Shown here: in pieces, positions 44,015 to 53,702 of the stretch | Layout: every line of letters begins with the position of its first letter | Position numbering within the stretch: position 1 is the first letter of the stretch | Assembly (NCBI GenBank): GCA_934096235.1 | Contig: CAKOLO010000001.1 | Location: 248,001-312,000, forward strand | Source of the DNA: an uncultured Bacilli bacterium | GTDB lineage: Bacteria; Bacillota_I; Bacilli_A; RF39; UBA660 | Length of the DNA: 64,000 nucleotides | Direction: 5' to 3' | Position numbers and translations under genes: made by a program | Notes under the pieces: model-generated | The model's database searches: none | What the model saw: only the letters and a program-made list of their open reading frames with translations | Told to the model about the DNA's origin: nothing

Positions 44015-44105
44015 GGAGACATACTCAAGAGGCTGAAGAGGCGCCCCTGCTAAGGGTGTAGATCGGGAAACTGGTGCGAGAGTTCGAATCTCTCTGTCTC
44101 CGCCA
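44015..44105 (+). tRNA. tRNA-Ser (anticodon GCU)
   Basis: Class II tRNA with acceptor GGAGACA/TGTCTCC, anticodon stem CGCCC/GGGTG around CTGCTAA (anticodon GCT), and a long variable arm (TAGATCGGGAAACTGGTGC). The T loop is TTCGAAT, the discriminator is G, and CCA is encoded. It reads AGC/AGU. Confidence 0.97.
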
Positions 44106-44114
44106 TAAGAAATT

Positions 44115-44140
44115 AACTCAAGTAAACTTGAGTTTTTTTA
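44115..44140 (+). terminator. Terminator of tRNA-Ser
   Basis: Perfect hairpin AACTCAAG/CTTGAGTT with a four-base loop, then T6 on the plus strand. Confidence 0.9.
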
Positions 44141-44153
44141 TTTATACAAGAAA

Positions 44154-44177
44154 AAAATAGAGTTTAAACTCTATTTT
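44154..44177 (-). terminator. Terminator of the protease-cohesin-lipoprotein operon
   Basis: A 24-base perfect palindrome with arms AAAATAGAGTTT and its complement. It is flanked by T-rich sequence on the minus strand and overlaps the lipoprotein stop codon. Confidence 0.8.
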
Positions 44178-44629
44178 AATTCACAAGTAAAATTATTGTT
44201 CTTTAACTCATCTATTACTTCTTTAGTCTTATATTTAGAATCAAAATATATTGTAGATAAATCATTATAAGTTAGAATTTCACTTCTCTCATCATTACTA
44301 GCTTTACTAAAATCAATGTCTTCATAAACATTTATTAATTTATTATCTATTTTAAAGTTAAATTCAATTACTTTATGTTGACTATAGTTATCATTCTTAC
44401 TTTGTAATGATTCTTTTAAAGTATCTATCTTTTTATATCCTGTATCAGTTAATCTATAAGTAACAGTTGAACTAACTTTCTTAACTTTTTTATTAGAGAA
44501 AGTTAAGTTCATTTCAATATTATATTCAAAGTCATCAGTAGTTGTATCTTTAGTACAAGTGTATTGCTTAGTACATCCGCACATAAATATAAGTATTAAA
44601 GTTAAACTAATTATCTTTTTTATTTCCAT
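44171..44629 (-). CDS. Lipoprotein of the cohesin operon
   Basis: About 152 residues. The start is the ATG at 44629 (MEIKKIISLTLILIF), which gives a type II signal peptide with lipobox MCGC, so Cys near residue 18 would be lipidated. An in-frame ATG 20 codons upstream lies inside the cohesin-like gene and is not favoured. The mature part is alpha+beta with a YTCTKDTTTDDFEYNIEMNL strand region, similar in general style to small YehR/DUF1307-like lipoproteins. It overlaps the cohesin-like gene by 10 bases and so is translated with it. Its function in the system is unknown. Confidence 0.7.
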   Translation of the reverse strand: MEIKKIISLTLILIFMCGCTKQYTCTKDTTTDDFEYNIEMNLTFSNKKVKKVSSTVTYRLTDTGYKKIDTLKESLQSKNDNYSQHKVIEFNFKIDNKLINVYEDIDFSKASNDERSEILTYNDLSTIYFDSKYKTKEVIDELKNNNFTCELK

Positions 44630-46302
44630 AATTCCGCTCTTTTCTTTAATGATCTTTTTATATTTATAACAATTATTAAAATTATACATATAAGAATAAC
44701 TATAAATGAAGTTACACCAACAATAATTTGAAGCTTTCTGTTTTCATTTACTTTAACTACCGTTTTATTATCATCTTTCTTATTATTATCATCTTTCTTA
44801 ATTTGTTCATTCTTAGAAATATTAATTATATAATCTTTAGTACTTCCATCTATTCCAGTAACAGTCACTTTAATAGTGCTTCCATTCTTTAGATTATTAT
44901 TTCCATTTATTATAGCAGATGAAGAATTATCTTGAGTTTTAAAATTTATTTTTAATTCTGTTTCATTATCAATAGTTAAATTATATATAGTAGTTTCAGG
45001 ATCAAAATTAATTTGATAATTTTCAATATTTAAACTTTCTAATTTATTATTTACATCTTTCTTTATTTCTTTAACTATTCTTGTAACTTGTAAAGTATAT
45101 CTTCTAACACTACCACTTTCTGCTGTTACAGTTATAGTTATTTTATTTTGTCCTTCTTTTAAATTATATGTTTTAGCCCCATCTACCTTGCTTTTATTAT
45201 CTTCAGGAGTAGCTATTACTTTTATACTTGTTGTATCATTTGAAACTGAGAATGAATAATTAAGTGTTTTTTTATCAAAAGTAAAATCACCAGCACTAAC
45301 ATTTAAAGTCTTTAAGTAATTATTAGTACTTCTATCATCCTCTCTTGTAACCTTTATAGTATACTTTTTAATACCCTCCGCTTCACTTTTAACTTGTACT
45401 TGAATAGTATTTTCACCATAACTAAGATTAACTGTTCTAGGACCATAATGCTTCACAAATGATGACTTATTACTTTCTAAAGTAGCATTTACTTTTATAC
45501 TAGTTACATCCTTTTTTACATTTAATGTATAACTAGTAGTATTCTTATTAAAATTAGGACTTATAGTATATCCATCTATACTAAGATTAGCTAATGTATT
45601 AGTCTTATCCCTATTATCATTTCTATATACTTTTATAGAATATGTTTTTTTAATACCATTTTCTGCTGTTACAGTTATGGTAAAGTCATTAGCACCATAT
45701 TTTAATGACTTTGTACCAGTTCCACTCACACTAGCACTACTAACTTCACTTTTAGCACTTATATTTATTGTATCAGCATCAACATTAGTAACTTTATATG
45801 ATGTAGTATTTTTATTAAACACTGGACTTAAAGTTCCCTCACTAACAGTTATATTACTTAAATAATTATTATTATCAGCAAGTTTAACAGTTTTAGTAAC
45901 ATTACTAGCACTTAACTCTTCTCTTTCACTTGTAATAATAGATATATTATTAAATAATATTGAAAGATTACCACTACTAGGCATTTTTACTGATAAAGTA
46001 CCAACTGTATCATAATTACTACCAGTATAAGTATTACTTCTATTTGCCATAACCCCATATTGTGTAATTGATAATTTAGTATAATTTTTATTAAGAGTAA
46101 AACTATCATAAGCCCCACCAGTAATATCATAATTAAATGATAGACCATCTAATCCATAATTATCTGGCTTGATAGAAACAGTACATTTGATAACCTCTAA
46201 AGCAGTAGCCTTAGCTGGACAATCAACTTTTAATACAGTACTAGCATCTACAAAACTAAAACTAAATAATAACACTAGAAACAAAATAACCCTTTTTTTC
46301 AT
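44620..46302 (-). CDS. Membrane-anchored cohesin-like protein with cadherin-like repeats
   Basis: 560 residues: a signal peptide (1-20), a cohesin-type beta domain (about 22-150; ALEVIKCTVSIKPDNYGLDG, then VGTLSVKMPSSGNLSILFNN), and about four cadherin-like beta-sandwich repeats. Each repeat has the LxxLxVSxGxLSPxFxxxTxxY and ITVTAENGxxKxYxIxVxR pattern (about 152-235, 240-325, 330-412, 425-500). A Lys/Asn-rich linker, a transmembrane helix (about 525-547) and a basic tail follow. This is a stalk that presents its N-terminal domain outside the cell. It lies 12 nt after a protease bearing a dockerin, the natural cohesin partner. AAGGAGATG precedes the ATG. Confidence 0.78.
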   Translation of the reverse strand: MKKRVILFLVLLFSFSFVDASTVLKVDCPAKATALEVIKCTVSIKPDNYGLDGLSFNYDITGGAYDSFTLNKNYTKLSITQYGVMANRSNTYTGSNYDTVGTLSVKMPSSGNLSILFNNISIITSEREELSASNVTKTVKLADNNNYLSNITVSEGTLSPVFNKNTTSYKVTNVDADTINISAKSEVSSASVSGTGTKSLKYGANDFTITVTAENGIKKTYSIKVYRNDNRDKTNTLANLSIDGYTISPNFNKNTTSYTLNVKKDVTSIKVNATLESNKSSFVKHYGPRTVNLSYGENTIQVQVKSEAEGIKKYTIKVTREDDRSTNNYLKTLNVSAGDFTFDKKTLNYSFSVSNDTTSIKVIATPEDNKSKVDGAKTYNLKEGQNKITITVTAESGSVRRYTLQVTRIVKEIKKDVNNKLESLNIENYQINFDPETTIYNLTIDNETELKINFKTQDNSSSAIINGNNNLKNGSTIKVTVTGIDGSTKDYIINISKNEQIKKDDNNKKDDNKTVVKVNENRKLQIIVGVTSFIVILICIILIIVINIKRSLKKRAELWK

Positions 46303-46314
46303 ATTTTCATCTCC

Positions 46315-49299
46315 TTAAAACCCTAATCTAGGATTTATAACATAATCAGCAACTTTATATACATCAGTTATAGATATTTTACTATCATTATTAACATTCG
46401 CAGCTATTATTTCAGCATCCGTAGATAAATAGTTACTTTTCTTACTACTAGGCACTATTATATAATCTGCTATCTTATAAACATCCGCTATTGAAGCTTT
46501 CCCATCTCCATTAACATCTCCATATACAGCAATATAATAATACTTATATTCACTTCCATTACTAAGAAATATATAACTATCAGTAGCTAATTTATCACTA
46601 TTACTAAGTAATGAACCTTTACTATTATATATTTTATAACTTAATTTGTCATTAATAATCATATCATTTATAAGAGTTTGTACTGTTACATTAGGTATTA
46701 AACCATAAATAACATCATTTTTAAGTTTATATGTCTTAAATGTTAAAGTTAATGATATATGTTCCTCTGGAACCATATCTTCATTATTAAATAGTTTTAA
46801 ATATGGTTTAGAATTAAATCCCCATATATTAGTAAAATCATAATTATTAAAATTATTTTTATCAGTTATTTCAGTATCACTCAACATACTATTTTCAATA
46901 GAAGTAATATTCTTACTATAAGGATTATAACTAATAGTTTTACCATCACGAGTTACATTAGATATAGTACTTGCTATCATAACACTAGCATTATTATATG
47001 AATTATTTATCTTAGTATTTACTTTATTATAAGAAAAATTACTACTCTTTAATGTATTAACGTCTCCTTCGTATGTAAGTTTACCAACTAATTTTCCAGA
47101 AGTACCACCTTCTATAGTCATAATATATGAACTATCTATAAATACATTCATAATAGATATTGAATTATTCGGTTTCATAGTAGCACTTACTCCACCACTT
47201 ATAGAGGGAGCATATATCTCATTAGAACTCATATGTATATTTTTAATAAGTCCTCCAGTAACATTACCAAACATACCACCAGAATTACTACTATTAGATA
47301 TTTTACTATTTGTTATATATATATTTGTCATAATTCCACTAGTCATACTAGTACCAATAATTCCAGAATTTGATGAATTAATTACTATTTTATCTAACCA
47401 TAAATTCTTTATAGTTCCATTTACGCCATTAAATAATCCACCACTTTTAGAATACAAATTATATATTTTATAACCATTTCCATCTAAAGTACCACTAAAA
47501 TTACTATTACTCCAACCACTACCATTATTATAAAAAGCTCCAATAGCAGTTCTAGTAGATTCATTCATATCTATATCATTTCCTAATTTAAAGTATGCAC
47601 TTGGATAAGTTTTTAATAATTTCATATCAGTATCTTTAGCAATAATATATGGACTACTGCTAGTACCATTTCCCTGTATGTAATATGATACTGAATCGCT
47701 TAAATCATCTATCGTAACAACAACTTTAATACTATTAGAAGTAATTTGTTTATTAAGTTCAAGTTCAAATATAGAAGTACCATTTACTAAAGAACTAATA
47801 GTATCTAAATTAAAGTAACTAGTTATATCTTTATCATCACTATCTAATACTTTAATACTATACTTAGTACCAGTATCTATACCCTTAGTAATTACACTAA
47901 ATTCTATAGTATTACCCACTGTATTTTGAAAATCATTAGTAGCAGTGCCAACTAACTTCATACTTTTTAATGTCTTAGTATTCTTAGTAAATACACCATT
48001 CATCATATATGAATAATATGTCATAAATTTACTATCATCACTACTTAATGTAACATACACTTTTTCACCAATAAGTTCTTTATTATTTCCATTAAATGTA
48101 GTCAATCCTTTACTAATAGTTTTAGTACCTAAATCATATGTATTAAATCCATCTGATAAAGTAACATTTACATTTATAGAAGAACTTAAATAATATAAGA
48201 GTTTAACATTATCAACTAATTCATTATATTCTCCCTTATCATAAACATAAGTAATAGTATTTTTAGTTCTATTTAAGTATCCTCTAGTATGCATATTATA
48301 AACATTATCCCACTCTTTTACTTTAGAACTTGTAGTACCAATAGTATTCATTACTATATCAGCATCATAATATGAAACATAAAAGTATGGAAGAAAATCT
48401 TCTCCCCAAGAGTTCATTACTATCCATGAGCCTTTTAAAGTAGTCCCATTAATAGTAACAGAACCAAAGTTATCATCCCATCCAACTATAGTAACAGCAT
48501 GTCCATCACTACCACTACCAGCACTACCACTATTATAAAGAAACTCTGTATTATAATTCATATAATCCATATAAACACCAGTCGCAACAGCTCCATTATT
48601 CATTATATGAGTCTTTATAGTCTTATTATAATCTTCAACAACATTTTTTATTTGAGTAGCAGTATATGTACTTTTCAAATTTTCCATATTTAATGTTTTA
48701 AAGAAAGTAACACCTTGAACATCTACTTCTACATTCTTACTATCTAAAAAGTCATAAGTACTTTTTTCTTTTTCACTTGTAAAATAACTACCAAAAGTCT
48801 TTTCACCTATAGGGCTATTACCTAAAAACCAATATTTAACAGCATTAAATAATGTATTACCATCACTAATATTAGTAATGTCTCCATAATATCTTCCAAT
48901 ATAACCTGGAACATTCTCAGAAAAATTATAATAAGTATTATATTTTTTTAAATGATAGCTTTCAACCATACTATTAGTACTAAATGCCCAACAAAGTCCC
49001 CAAGGATTTTGATCTTTAACTTCAGTAATTAATCTACTACCATTAACATTAGTTAAATTATATTTAGATGGAATAATATCACTAGTAGATCTAAAACTCC
49101 TTCTATAATTAAGTACACTAGAAGGTTTTATATCATAATAACTAACATATTCTTCAGGAATAAATCCACTTTTACTTTTCTCTTCACTAGTATGTTTATT
49201 AAATTCAATATAAGCAGGATTTATATCAGAATAAACAACACATATAATAGAAAAAAACATTAAAATAAATAATAAAAACTTGTTAAAACGATTCTTCAT
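46315..49299 (-). CDS. Secreted papain-like protease with C-terminal dockerin
   Basis: A 994-residue exported protein. A signal peptide (about 1-24) and pro-region precede a C1A peptidase domain with Gln97, Cys103 (NPWGLCWAFS), His267 (SDGHAVTIVGWDD) and Asn296 (IVMNSWGEDF): all four papain catalytic positions. A lectin-like beta region follows (about 330-545), then a beta-helix with GLUG-like repeats (about 560-760; GGLFNGVNGTIKNLWLD, GGMFGNVTGGLIKNI). A dockerin of two calcium loops ends the protein (DVNGDGKASIADVYKIADYI and NVNNDSKISITDVYKVADYV). It heads the operon with a cohesin-like anchor and a lipoprotein. It may degrade extracellular protein such as mucin or diet protein; that is inference. 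Confidence 0.9.
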   Translation of the reverse strand: MKNRFNKFLLFILMFFSIICVVYSDINPAYIEFNKHTSEEKSKSGFIPEEYVSYYDIKPSSVLNYRRSFRSTSDIIPSKYNLTNVNGSRLITEVKDQNPWGLCWAFSTNSMVESYHLKKYNTYYNFSENVPGYIGRYYGDITNISDGNTLFNAVKYWFLGNSPIGEKTFGSYFTSEKEKSTYDFLDSKNVEVDVQGVTFFKTLNMENLKSTYTATQIKNVVEDYNKTIKTHIMNNGAVATGVYMDYMNYNTEFLYNSGSAGSGSDGHAVTIVGWDDNFGSVTINGTTLKGSWIVMNSWGEDFLPYFYVSYYDADIVMNTIGTTSSKVKEWDNVYNMHTRGYLNRTKNTITYVYDKGEYNELVDNVKLLYYLSSSINVNVTLSDGFNTYDLGTKTISKGLTTFNGNNKELIGEKVYVTLSSDDSKFMTYYSYMMNGVFTKNTKTLKSMKLVGTATNDFQNTVGNTIEFSVITKGIDTGTKYSIKVLDSDDKDITSYFNLDTISSLVNGTSIFELELNKQITSNSIKVVVTIDDLSDSVSYYIQGNGTSSSPYIIAKDTDMKLLKTYPSAYFKLGNDIDMNESTRTAIGAFYNNGSGWSNSNFSGTLDGNGYKIYNLYSKSGGLFNGVNGTIKNLWLDKIVINSSNSGIIGTSMTSGIMTNIYITNSKISNSSNSGGMFGNVTGGLIKNIHMSSNEIYAPSISGGVSATMKPNNSISIMNVFIDSSYIMTIEGGTSGKLVGKLTYEGDVNTLKSSNFSYNKVNTKINNSYNNASVMIASTISNVTRDGKTISYNPYSKNITSIENSMLSDTEITDKNNFNNYDFTNIWGFNSKPYLKLFNNEDMVPEEHISLTLTFKTYKLKNDVIYGLIPNVTVQTLINDMIINDKLSYKIYNSKGSLLSNSDKLATDSYIFLSNGSEYKYYYIAVYGDVNGDGKASIADVYKIADYIIVPSSKKSNYLSTDAEIIAANVNNDSKISITDVYKVADYVINPRLGF

Positions 49300-49425
49300 A
49301 CTCCACCTATTTTCATATTAATTTTACAATAAATAACACTATTAGTCAATGTAAACAAAATGTTTTAAATATATAAAAAACACTATATTTTTGATACAAT
49401 TAAAAGGTACTAAAGGAGATAAATT

Positions 49426-51570
49426 ATGAACGAAGATATTATTAATGGTATATGTGAAAGTCTTAATATAAGAAAAGAACAAGCTATTTCTGTTTTAAAT
49501 TTATTAAGTGAAGGAAACACAATACCTTTTATCGCAAGATATAGAAAGGAAGCAACCGGAGCACTAGATGAAGAACAAATAAGAAAAATTAATGAGGTTT
49601 ATGAATATGAAGTAAATCTATTAAAAAGAAAAGAAGATGTAATAAGACTTATTGATGAAAAAGGACTTCTTACTGATGAAATAAAACAAAATATAATGAA
49701 TGCTAAAAAGTTAGTTGAAGTTGAAGATATATATGCTCCATATAAAGAAAAGAAGAAAACTAAAGCTACTGAAGCCATTAAAAATGGACTTGAACCACTA
49801 GCTAAAATTATTATGAGTTTTCCACCTAATTTTAATGATGAATCAGTTAAAAAATTCTTAAATGAAAATGTTAAAACAGTTGAAGATGCTATTACAGGAG
49901 CAAAATATATAATAGCTGAATGGATAAGTGATAACGCATATTATAGAAAATGGATAAGAAGTTATTATTTTAAGAATGCAACTATTACTTCAAAACTAAA
50001 AAAGAATGCAAATGACGAAAATAAAGTATATGAAATGTACTATGACTTTAGTGAAAGTGTTAAACATATAAAGCCTCATAGAGTTCTTGCTATTAATAGA
50101 GGCGAGAATGAAAAAATACTTTCTGTATCAATAGATGTAAATGATGAAGATATTCTTAACTACTTAGAATCAAAACTAATAAAAAAAGAAAGTTCAGTTA
50201 AAGAATATGTAATAGATGCTATAAAAGATAGTTATAAAAGACTTATTAAGCCTTCAATGGAACGTGAAATAAGAAGTGAACTAACAGTTCAAAGTGAAGA
50301 CGTATCAATAGAAGTATTTAAAGGTAACTTAGAAAATCTATTATTAATCGCACCTATGAAAGAAAAAACAGTATTAGGTTTTGACCCAGCCTTTAGAACA
50401 GGTTGTAAACTAACAGTAGTAGATCCCACTTCTAAAGTATTAAATATATCAGTTATATATCCTCATGAACCACATAATAAATGGGAAGAATCTAAAAAAG
50501 TATTAAAAGATTTAATTAGTAAATATCACATAGATATTATTGCTATCGGAAACGGAACAGCATCAAGAGAAAGTGAAAAACTAGTAAGTGAAACACTAAA
50601 AGAAATAAATAATTGTAAGTATGCTATCGTATCAGAAGCAGGAGCTAGTGTATATTCAGCAAGTCCTCTTGCTATACAAGAATTTCCTGATTTAACAGTT
50701 GAAAAAAGAAGTGCTGTATCAATCGCAAGAAGACTACAAGATCCACTAAATGAACTTGTTAAAATAGATCCTAAATCTATAGGTGTTGGGCAGTATCAGC
50801 ACGATGTATCACAAAAGAAACTAGCTGAATCATTAGATTTCACAGTTACCAAATGCGTAAATAACGTAGGTGTTAATATTAATACAGCTTCCCCTTCTAT
50901 ACTTAAATATATTTCAGGGCTTACTAAAACATCAATAGATAAAATTATTAAATATAGAGAAGAAAATGGAAAAATTAAATCCCGTGAAGAATTAAAGAAA
51001 AAGAAATTACTAAACGATAAAGTTTATGAACAATCAATTGGTTTCATGAGAGTAATAGATGGAGATAATCCTCTTGATAAAACAAATATACATACAGAAA
51101 GTTATGATAAAACATTAAAATTACTTAGTCATTTAGGTCTTACAACTGCTGATTTAGGAACAGATAAACTAATTAAAGAATTAGATAAACTTAATATACA
51201 AGATACATCTAAATTACTAGATATAGATATTTATACTTTAAATGATATAATTGACTCTTTAAAGCAACCAAATCGCGACTTCAGAGATGACTACGATATG
51301 CCTTTATTAAAAAGTGATATTCTTACTATAGATAATTTAAAACTAGGAATGAAACTAGAAGGAACAGTAAGAAACGTTGTTGATTTCGGAGCATTCATAG
51401 ATATAGGTCTTCATAATGATGGACTAGTTCATATATCTAAAATAACTAATAAATTTATTAAACATCCAAGTGAAGTATTAAGTGTTGGTGATATAGTTAC
51501 TTGCTATGTAATAGATATAAATAAAGATAAAGAAAAAGTATCTCTATCACTAATAGATCCAAACAACTAA
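49426..51570 (+). CDS. tex: Tex-family RNA-binding transcription accessory protein
   Basis: The 714 residues cover the full Tex architecture: an N-terminal helical domain (EGNTIPFIARYRKEATGALD near 30), a YqgF/RNase H-like domain (VLGFDPAFRTGCKLTVVD near 315), a helix-hairpin-helix region (NINTASPSILKYISGLTK near 480) and a C-terminal S1 domain (about 640-712; GTVRNVVDFGAFIDIGLHND). Tex binds nucleic acid and influences transcription; its precise role is unsettled. AAAGGAGAT precedes the ATG, and TGATACAAT is a plausible extended -10 at 49391-49399. Monocistronic, plus strand. Confidence 0.95.
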   Translation: MNEDIINGICESLNIRKEQAISVLNLLSEGNTIPFIARYRKEATGALDEEQIRKINEVYEYEVNLLKRKEDVIRLIDEKGLLTDEIKQNIMNAKKLVEVEDIYAPYKEKKKTKATEAIKNGLEPLAKIIMSFPPNFNDESVKKFLNENVKTVEDAITGAKYIIAEWISDNAYYRKWIRSYYFKNATITSKLKKNANDENKVYEMYYDFSESVKHIKPHRVLAINRGENEKILSVSIDVNDEDILNYLESKLIKKESSVKEYVIDAIKDSYKRLIKPSMEREIRSELTVQSEDVSIEVFKGNLENLLLIAPMKEKTVLGFDPAFRTGCKLTVVDPTSKVLNISVIYPHEPHNKWEESKKVLKDLISKYHIDIIAIGNGTASRESEKLVSETLKEINNCKYAIVSEAGASVYSASPLAIQEFPDLTVEKRSAVSIARRLQDPLNELVKIDPKSIGVGQYQHDVSQKKLAESLDFTVTKCVNNVGVNINTASPSILKYISGLTKTSIDKIIKYREENGKIKSREELKKKKLLNDKVYEQSIGFMRVIDGDNPLDKTNIHTESYDKTLKLLSHLGLTTADLGTDKLIKELDKLNIQDTSKLLDIDIYTLNDIIDSLKQPNRDFRDDYDMPLLKSDILTIDNLKLGMKLEGTVRNVVDFGAFIDIGLHNDGLVHISKITNKFIKHPSEVLSVGDIVTCYVIDINKDKEKVSLSLIDPNN

Positions 51571-51599
51571 AAAGAATTCTCAAATCAAGAGAATTCTTT
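51571..51599. terminator. Bidirectional terminator, tex and BspA-like gene
   Basis: An 11-bp stem AAAGAATTCTC/GAGAATTCTTT with a seven-base loop and T-rich flanks, between convergent genes. Confidence 0.88.
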
Positions 51600-51606
51600 T
51601 ATATTA

Positions 51607-53628
51607 TTAATTTTTAAGAGTAAAATATCCAGGACTACTAGTTCCTCCATCTATACGAGCATAAGTTTTATCAATTTTTGTACTATTATATTTAGTAGAT
51701 GATCCTCCTACTAAAGCACTACACATTGAGAACATACTTGAACTATTAGTTACCTTTGTAGTTACAAATTTACTACTAGCATATATAGTTTTTAAACTCT
51801 TACTATTAAAGAACATGTAATGCATATTTGTGACTTTACTAGTATCAAAACTACTTAAATTTATCGTTGAAGGAGAACTCCAATAAAACATATAACCCAT
51901 ATTAGTTACATTACTTGTATTAAATCCACTTAAATCAACAGTTGAAAGTTTTATCCTATAAAACATACTTGACATATCAGTAACTTTAGATGTATCTAAA
52001 GAAGTTAATCCCTTTATTGTAGTTGCATTTGCTGAATAAAACATAGATGCCATATTTGTAACATTTCCTGTTTTAAAACTGCTTAAATCTATAGTAGCAA
52101 CCATACTATTCTGAAACATTGAAGCCATACTTGTCACGCTACTTGTATCAAAAGCATTCAATCCTGTAATTGAACTAGCACTGCTTCCTTGAAACATAGA
52201 TGCCATATTTGTTACGTTACTTGTTTTAAAACCACTCAAATTAAGAGAAGTAGCTTTACTATTATGAAACATACCATTCATATTCTTAACATTAGAAGTA
52301 TTAAATTTATTAAGCCCAGTTATAATTGTCGCACTGCTTCCCTGGAACATAGAAGCCATATTGGTAACTTTGCTTGTATCAAAACTACTTAAATCAAGGC
52401 TTGTCGCTTTACTGCCATTAAACATATTACTCATATTAGTTACATTACTTGTATTAAATTTATTTAAACCAGTTATAGTTGTTGCACTGCTTCCTTGAAA
52501 CATAGATGCCATATTTGTAACATTACTCGTACTAAACTTACTCATATCCACATTAGTTACAGTACTTCCACTAAACATATTATTCATATTAGTAACATTT
52601 TCAGTATTAAAATTACTCATATCTATAGAAGTAGCTTTACTATTTTGAAACATTGAACTCATTGATTTTACATTACTAGTATCAAAATTACTTAAATCAA
52701 GTTCTGAAGCAGAAGCACCTTGAAACATTTTATCCATATTTACAACACTAGAAGTATCAAATGTACTTAAATCTATTGAAGTTGCACTAGTATTTGCAAA
52801 CATTGATGTCATATTAATTACATTAGAAGTATTAAAAGTACTTAAATCTATTGATGTAGCTTTACTATTACTAAAAGTATTTGCATTAGAAATTACAGGT
52901 TTATCATTTATATATGTACACACATCACTTGTTACTGATGAAGTACTTGTTTTATCTGTAAGAACGACACCCCATCCATCTGTAGTAATGTTTTGCCAAC
53001 CCTCTTCTTCCATCTCTTGCATATATCTATAAGTATATTGATCATTTACATATTCAGCACCTTGTACCATTTCAACATCAGCAGTACAACGTATTATTTC
53101 TTCTTTATATTCACTTATTCCTATTACACCATTAAATTTTTTACCTTGATTGTAATCTTGAGCAGCATTTATTTCTTTAAAAGTTATAGTAAATGTATAT
53201 TTATGTGTTATTCCAGGTTCTATACTTATTTTTTTAGTTAGTATTTTTGGTCCTATTGGGACTTCACTAATACCATTGCAAGTACCAGATACACCCTCTT
53301 CACTAGATCTTTCACAAGTAGCTGATATTACCATTTCATCATCCATAATTTCATTATTTAACTCTTGCCATACAAGATTATATGTAGTATCTAGTGTACC
53401 AGTATTTTTAACTGTTACTTTCTTAGTAATAGTTTGTCCTGGCTTAATGTTTAGCATTTTTATTTCTGCTCCATCAGTATAAGTAAGTTCTAATGTACCG
53501 GTAGTAACTATTTGATCTTTAACATCTTTGTTAACTATTGTAGATTTAAAATAAGCATAACTAAAACCCACACTAGCAAGAAATAAAAATACAATACCTA
53601 TTCCATATAACATCTTTTTATCTTTCAT
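51607..53628 (-). CDS. BspA-like DUF285 repeat surface protein
   Basis: 673 residues. The N-terminus is a TasA/camelysin-like module with a SipW-type signal region (FSYAYFKSTIVNKD near 22, TGTLELTYTDG, then TTYNLVWQELNNE), spanning about 1-160. After a short joining region come about 15 repeats of 24-26 residues (240-640) of the DUF285 form: TNMxxMFxxSxATxIDLSxF, then DTSxV. This gives a repetitive beta-rich rod, as in BspA-like and mycoplasma lipoprotein repeats, often in adhesion. No LPXTG, transmembrane tail or lipobox was seen, so retention at the surface is unexplained. GAGGTGA precedes the ATG. Confidence 0.88.
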   Translation of the reverse strand: MKDKKMLYGIGIVFLFLASVGFSYAYFKSTIVNKDVKDQIVTTGTLELTYTDGAEIKMLNIKPGQTITKKVTVKNTGTLDTTYNLVWQELNNEIMDDEMVISATCERSSEEGVSGTCNGISEVPIGPKILTKKISIEPGITHKYTFTITFKEINAAQDYNQGKKFNGVIGISEYKEEIIRCTADVEMVQGAEYVNDQYTYRYMQEMEEEGWQNITTDGWGVVLTDKTSTSSVTSDVCTYINDKPVISNANTFSNSKATSIDLSTFNTSNVINMTSMFANTSATSIDLSTFDTSSVVNMDKMFQGASASELDLSNFDTSNVKSMSSMFQNSKATSIDMSNFNTENVTNMNNMFSGSTVTNVDMSKFSTSNVTNMASMFQGSSATTITGLNKFNTSNVTNMSNMFNGSKATSLDLSSFDTSKVTNMASMFQGSSATIITGLNKFNTSNVKNMNGMFHNSKATSLNLSGFKTSNVTNMASMFQGSSASSITGLNAFDTSSVTSMASMFQNSMVATIDLSSFKTGNVTNMASMFYSANATTIKGLTSLDTSKVTDMSSMFYRIKLSTVDLSGFNTSNVTNMGYMFYWSSPSTINLSSFDTSKVTNMHYMFFNSKSLKTIYASSKFVTTKVTNSSSMFSMCSALVGGSSTKYNSTKIDKTYARIDGGTSSPGYFTLKN
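51727..52825 (-). repeat. Coding tandem repeat array of about 15 DUF285 units
   Basis: Units of about 72-78 bp encoding NMxxMF...DTSNV. Some units are nearly identical at DNA level: the segment coding MASMFQGSSA recurs near 52180, 52335 and 52485. Odd and even units alternate between an 'ITGLNKF' and a 'SLDLSSF' form in the middle of the array, suggesting duplication of two-unit blocks. Confidence 0.85.
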
Positions 53629-53650
53629 AAGTCACCTCTATTATATAAAA

Positions 53651-53702
53651 ATTATAACATTCTAAAATTATAAAAACAATAAAAAAGTAACTATAGTTAC
53701 TT
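53651..53702 (-). promoter_or_regulatory. Stacked terminator and promoter of BspA-like gene
   Basis: The palindrome AAGTAACTATAGTTACTT (53685-53702) with T6 ends the 102-residue gene. The extended -10 TGTTATAAT for the BspA-like gene follows at 53651-53659. Confidence 0.7.

Noticed and set aside
44630..44689. A longer start for the lipoprotein gene.
   Set aside because: It would add 20 residues before a perfect lipoprotein signal peptide and lies wholly within the preceding coding sequence.
51727..52825. Regularly spaced DNA repeats that could suggest a CRISPR array.
   Set aside because: The repeats are in frame, encode DUF285 units and vary within the unit; no constant repeat with unique spacers and no cas genes.
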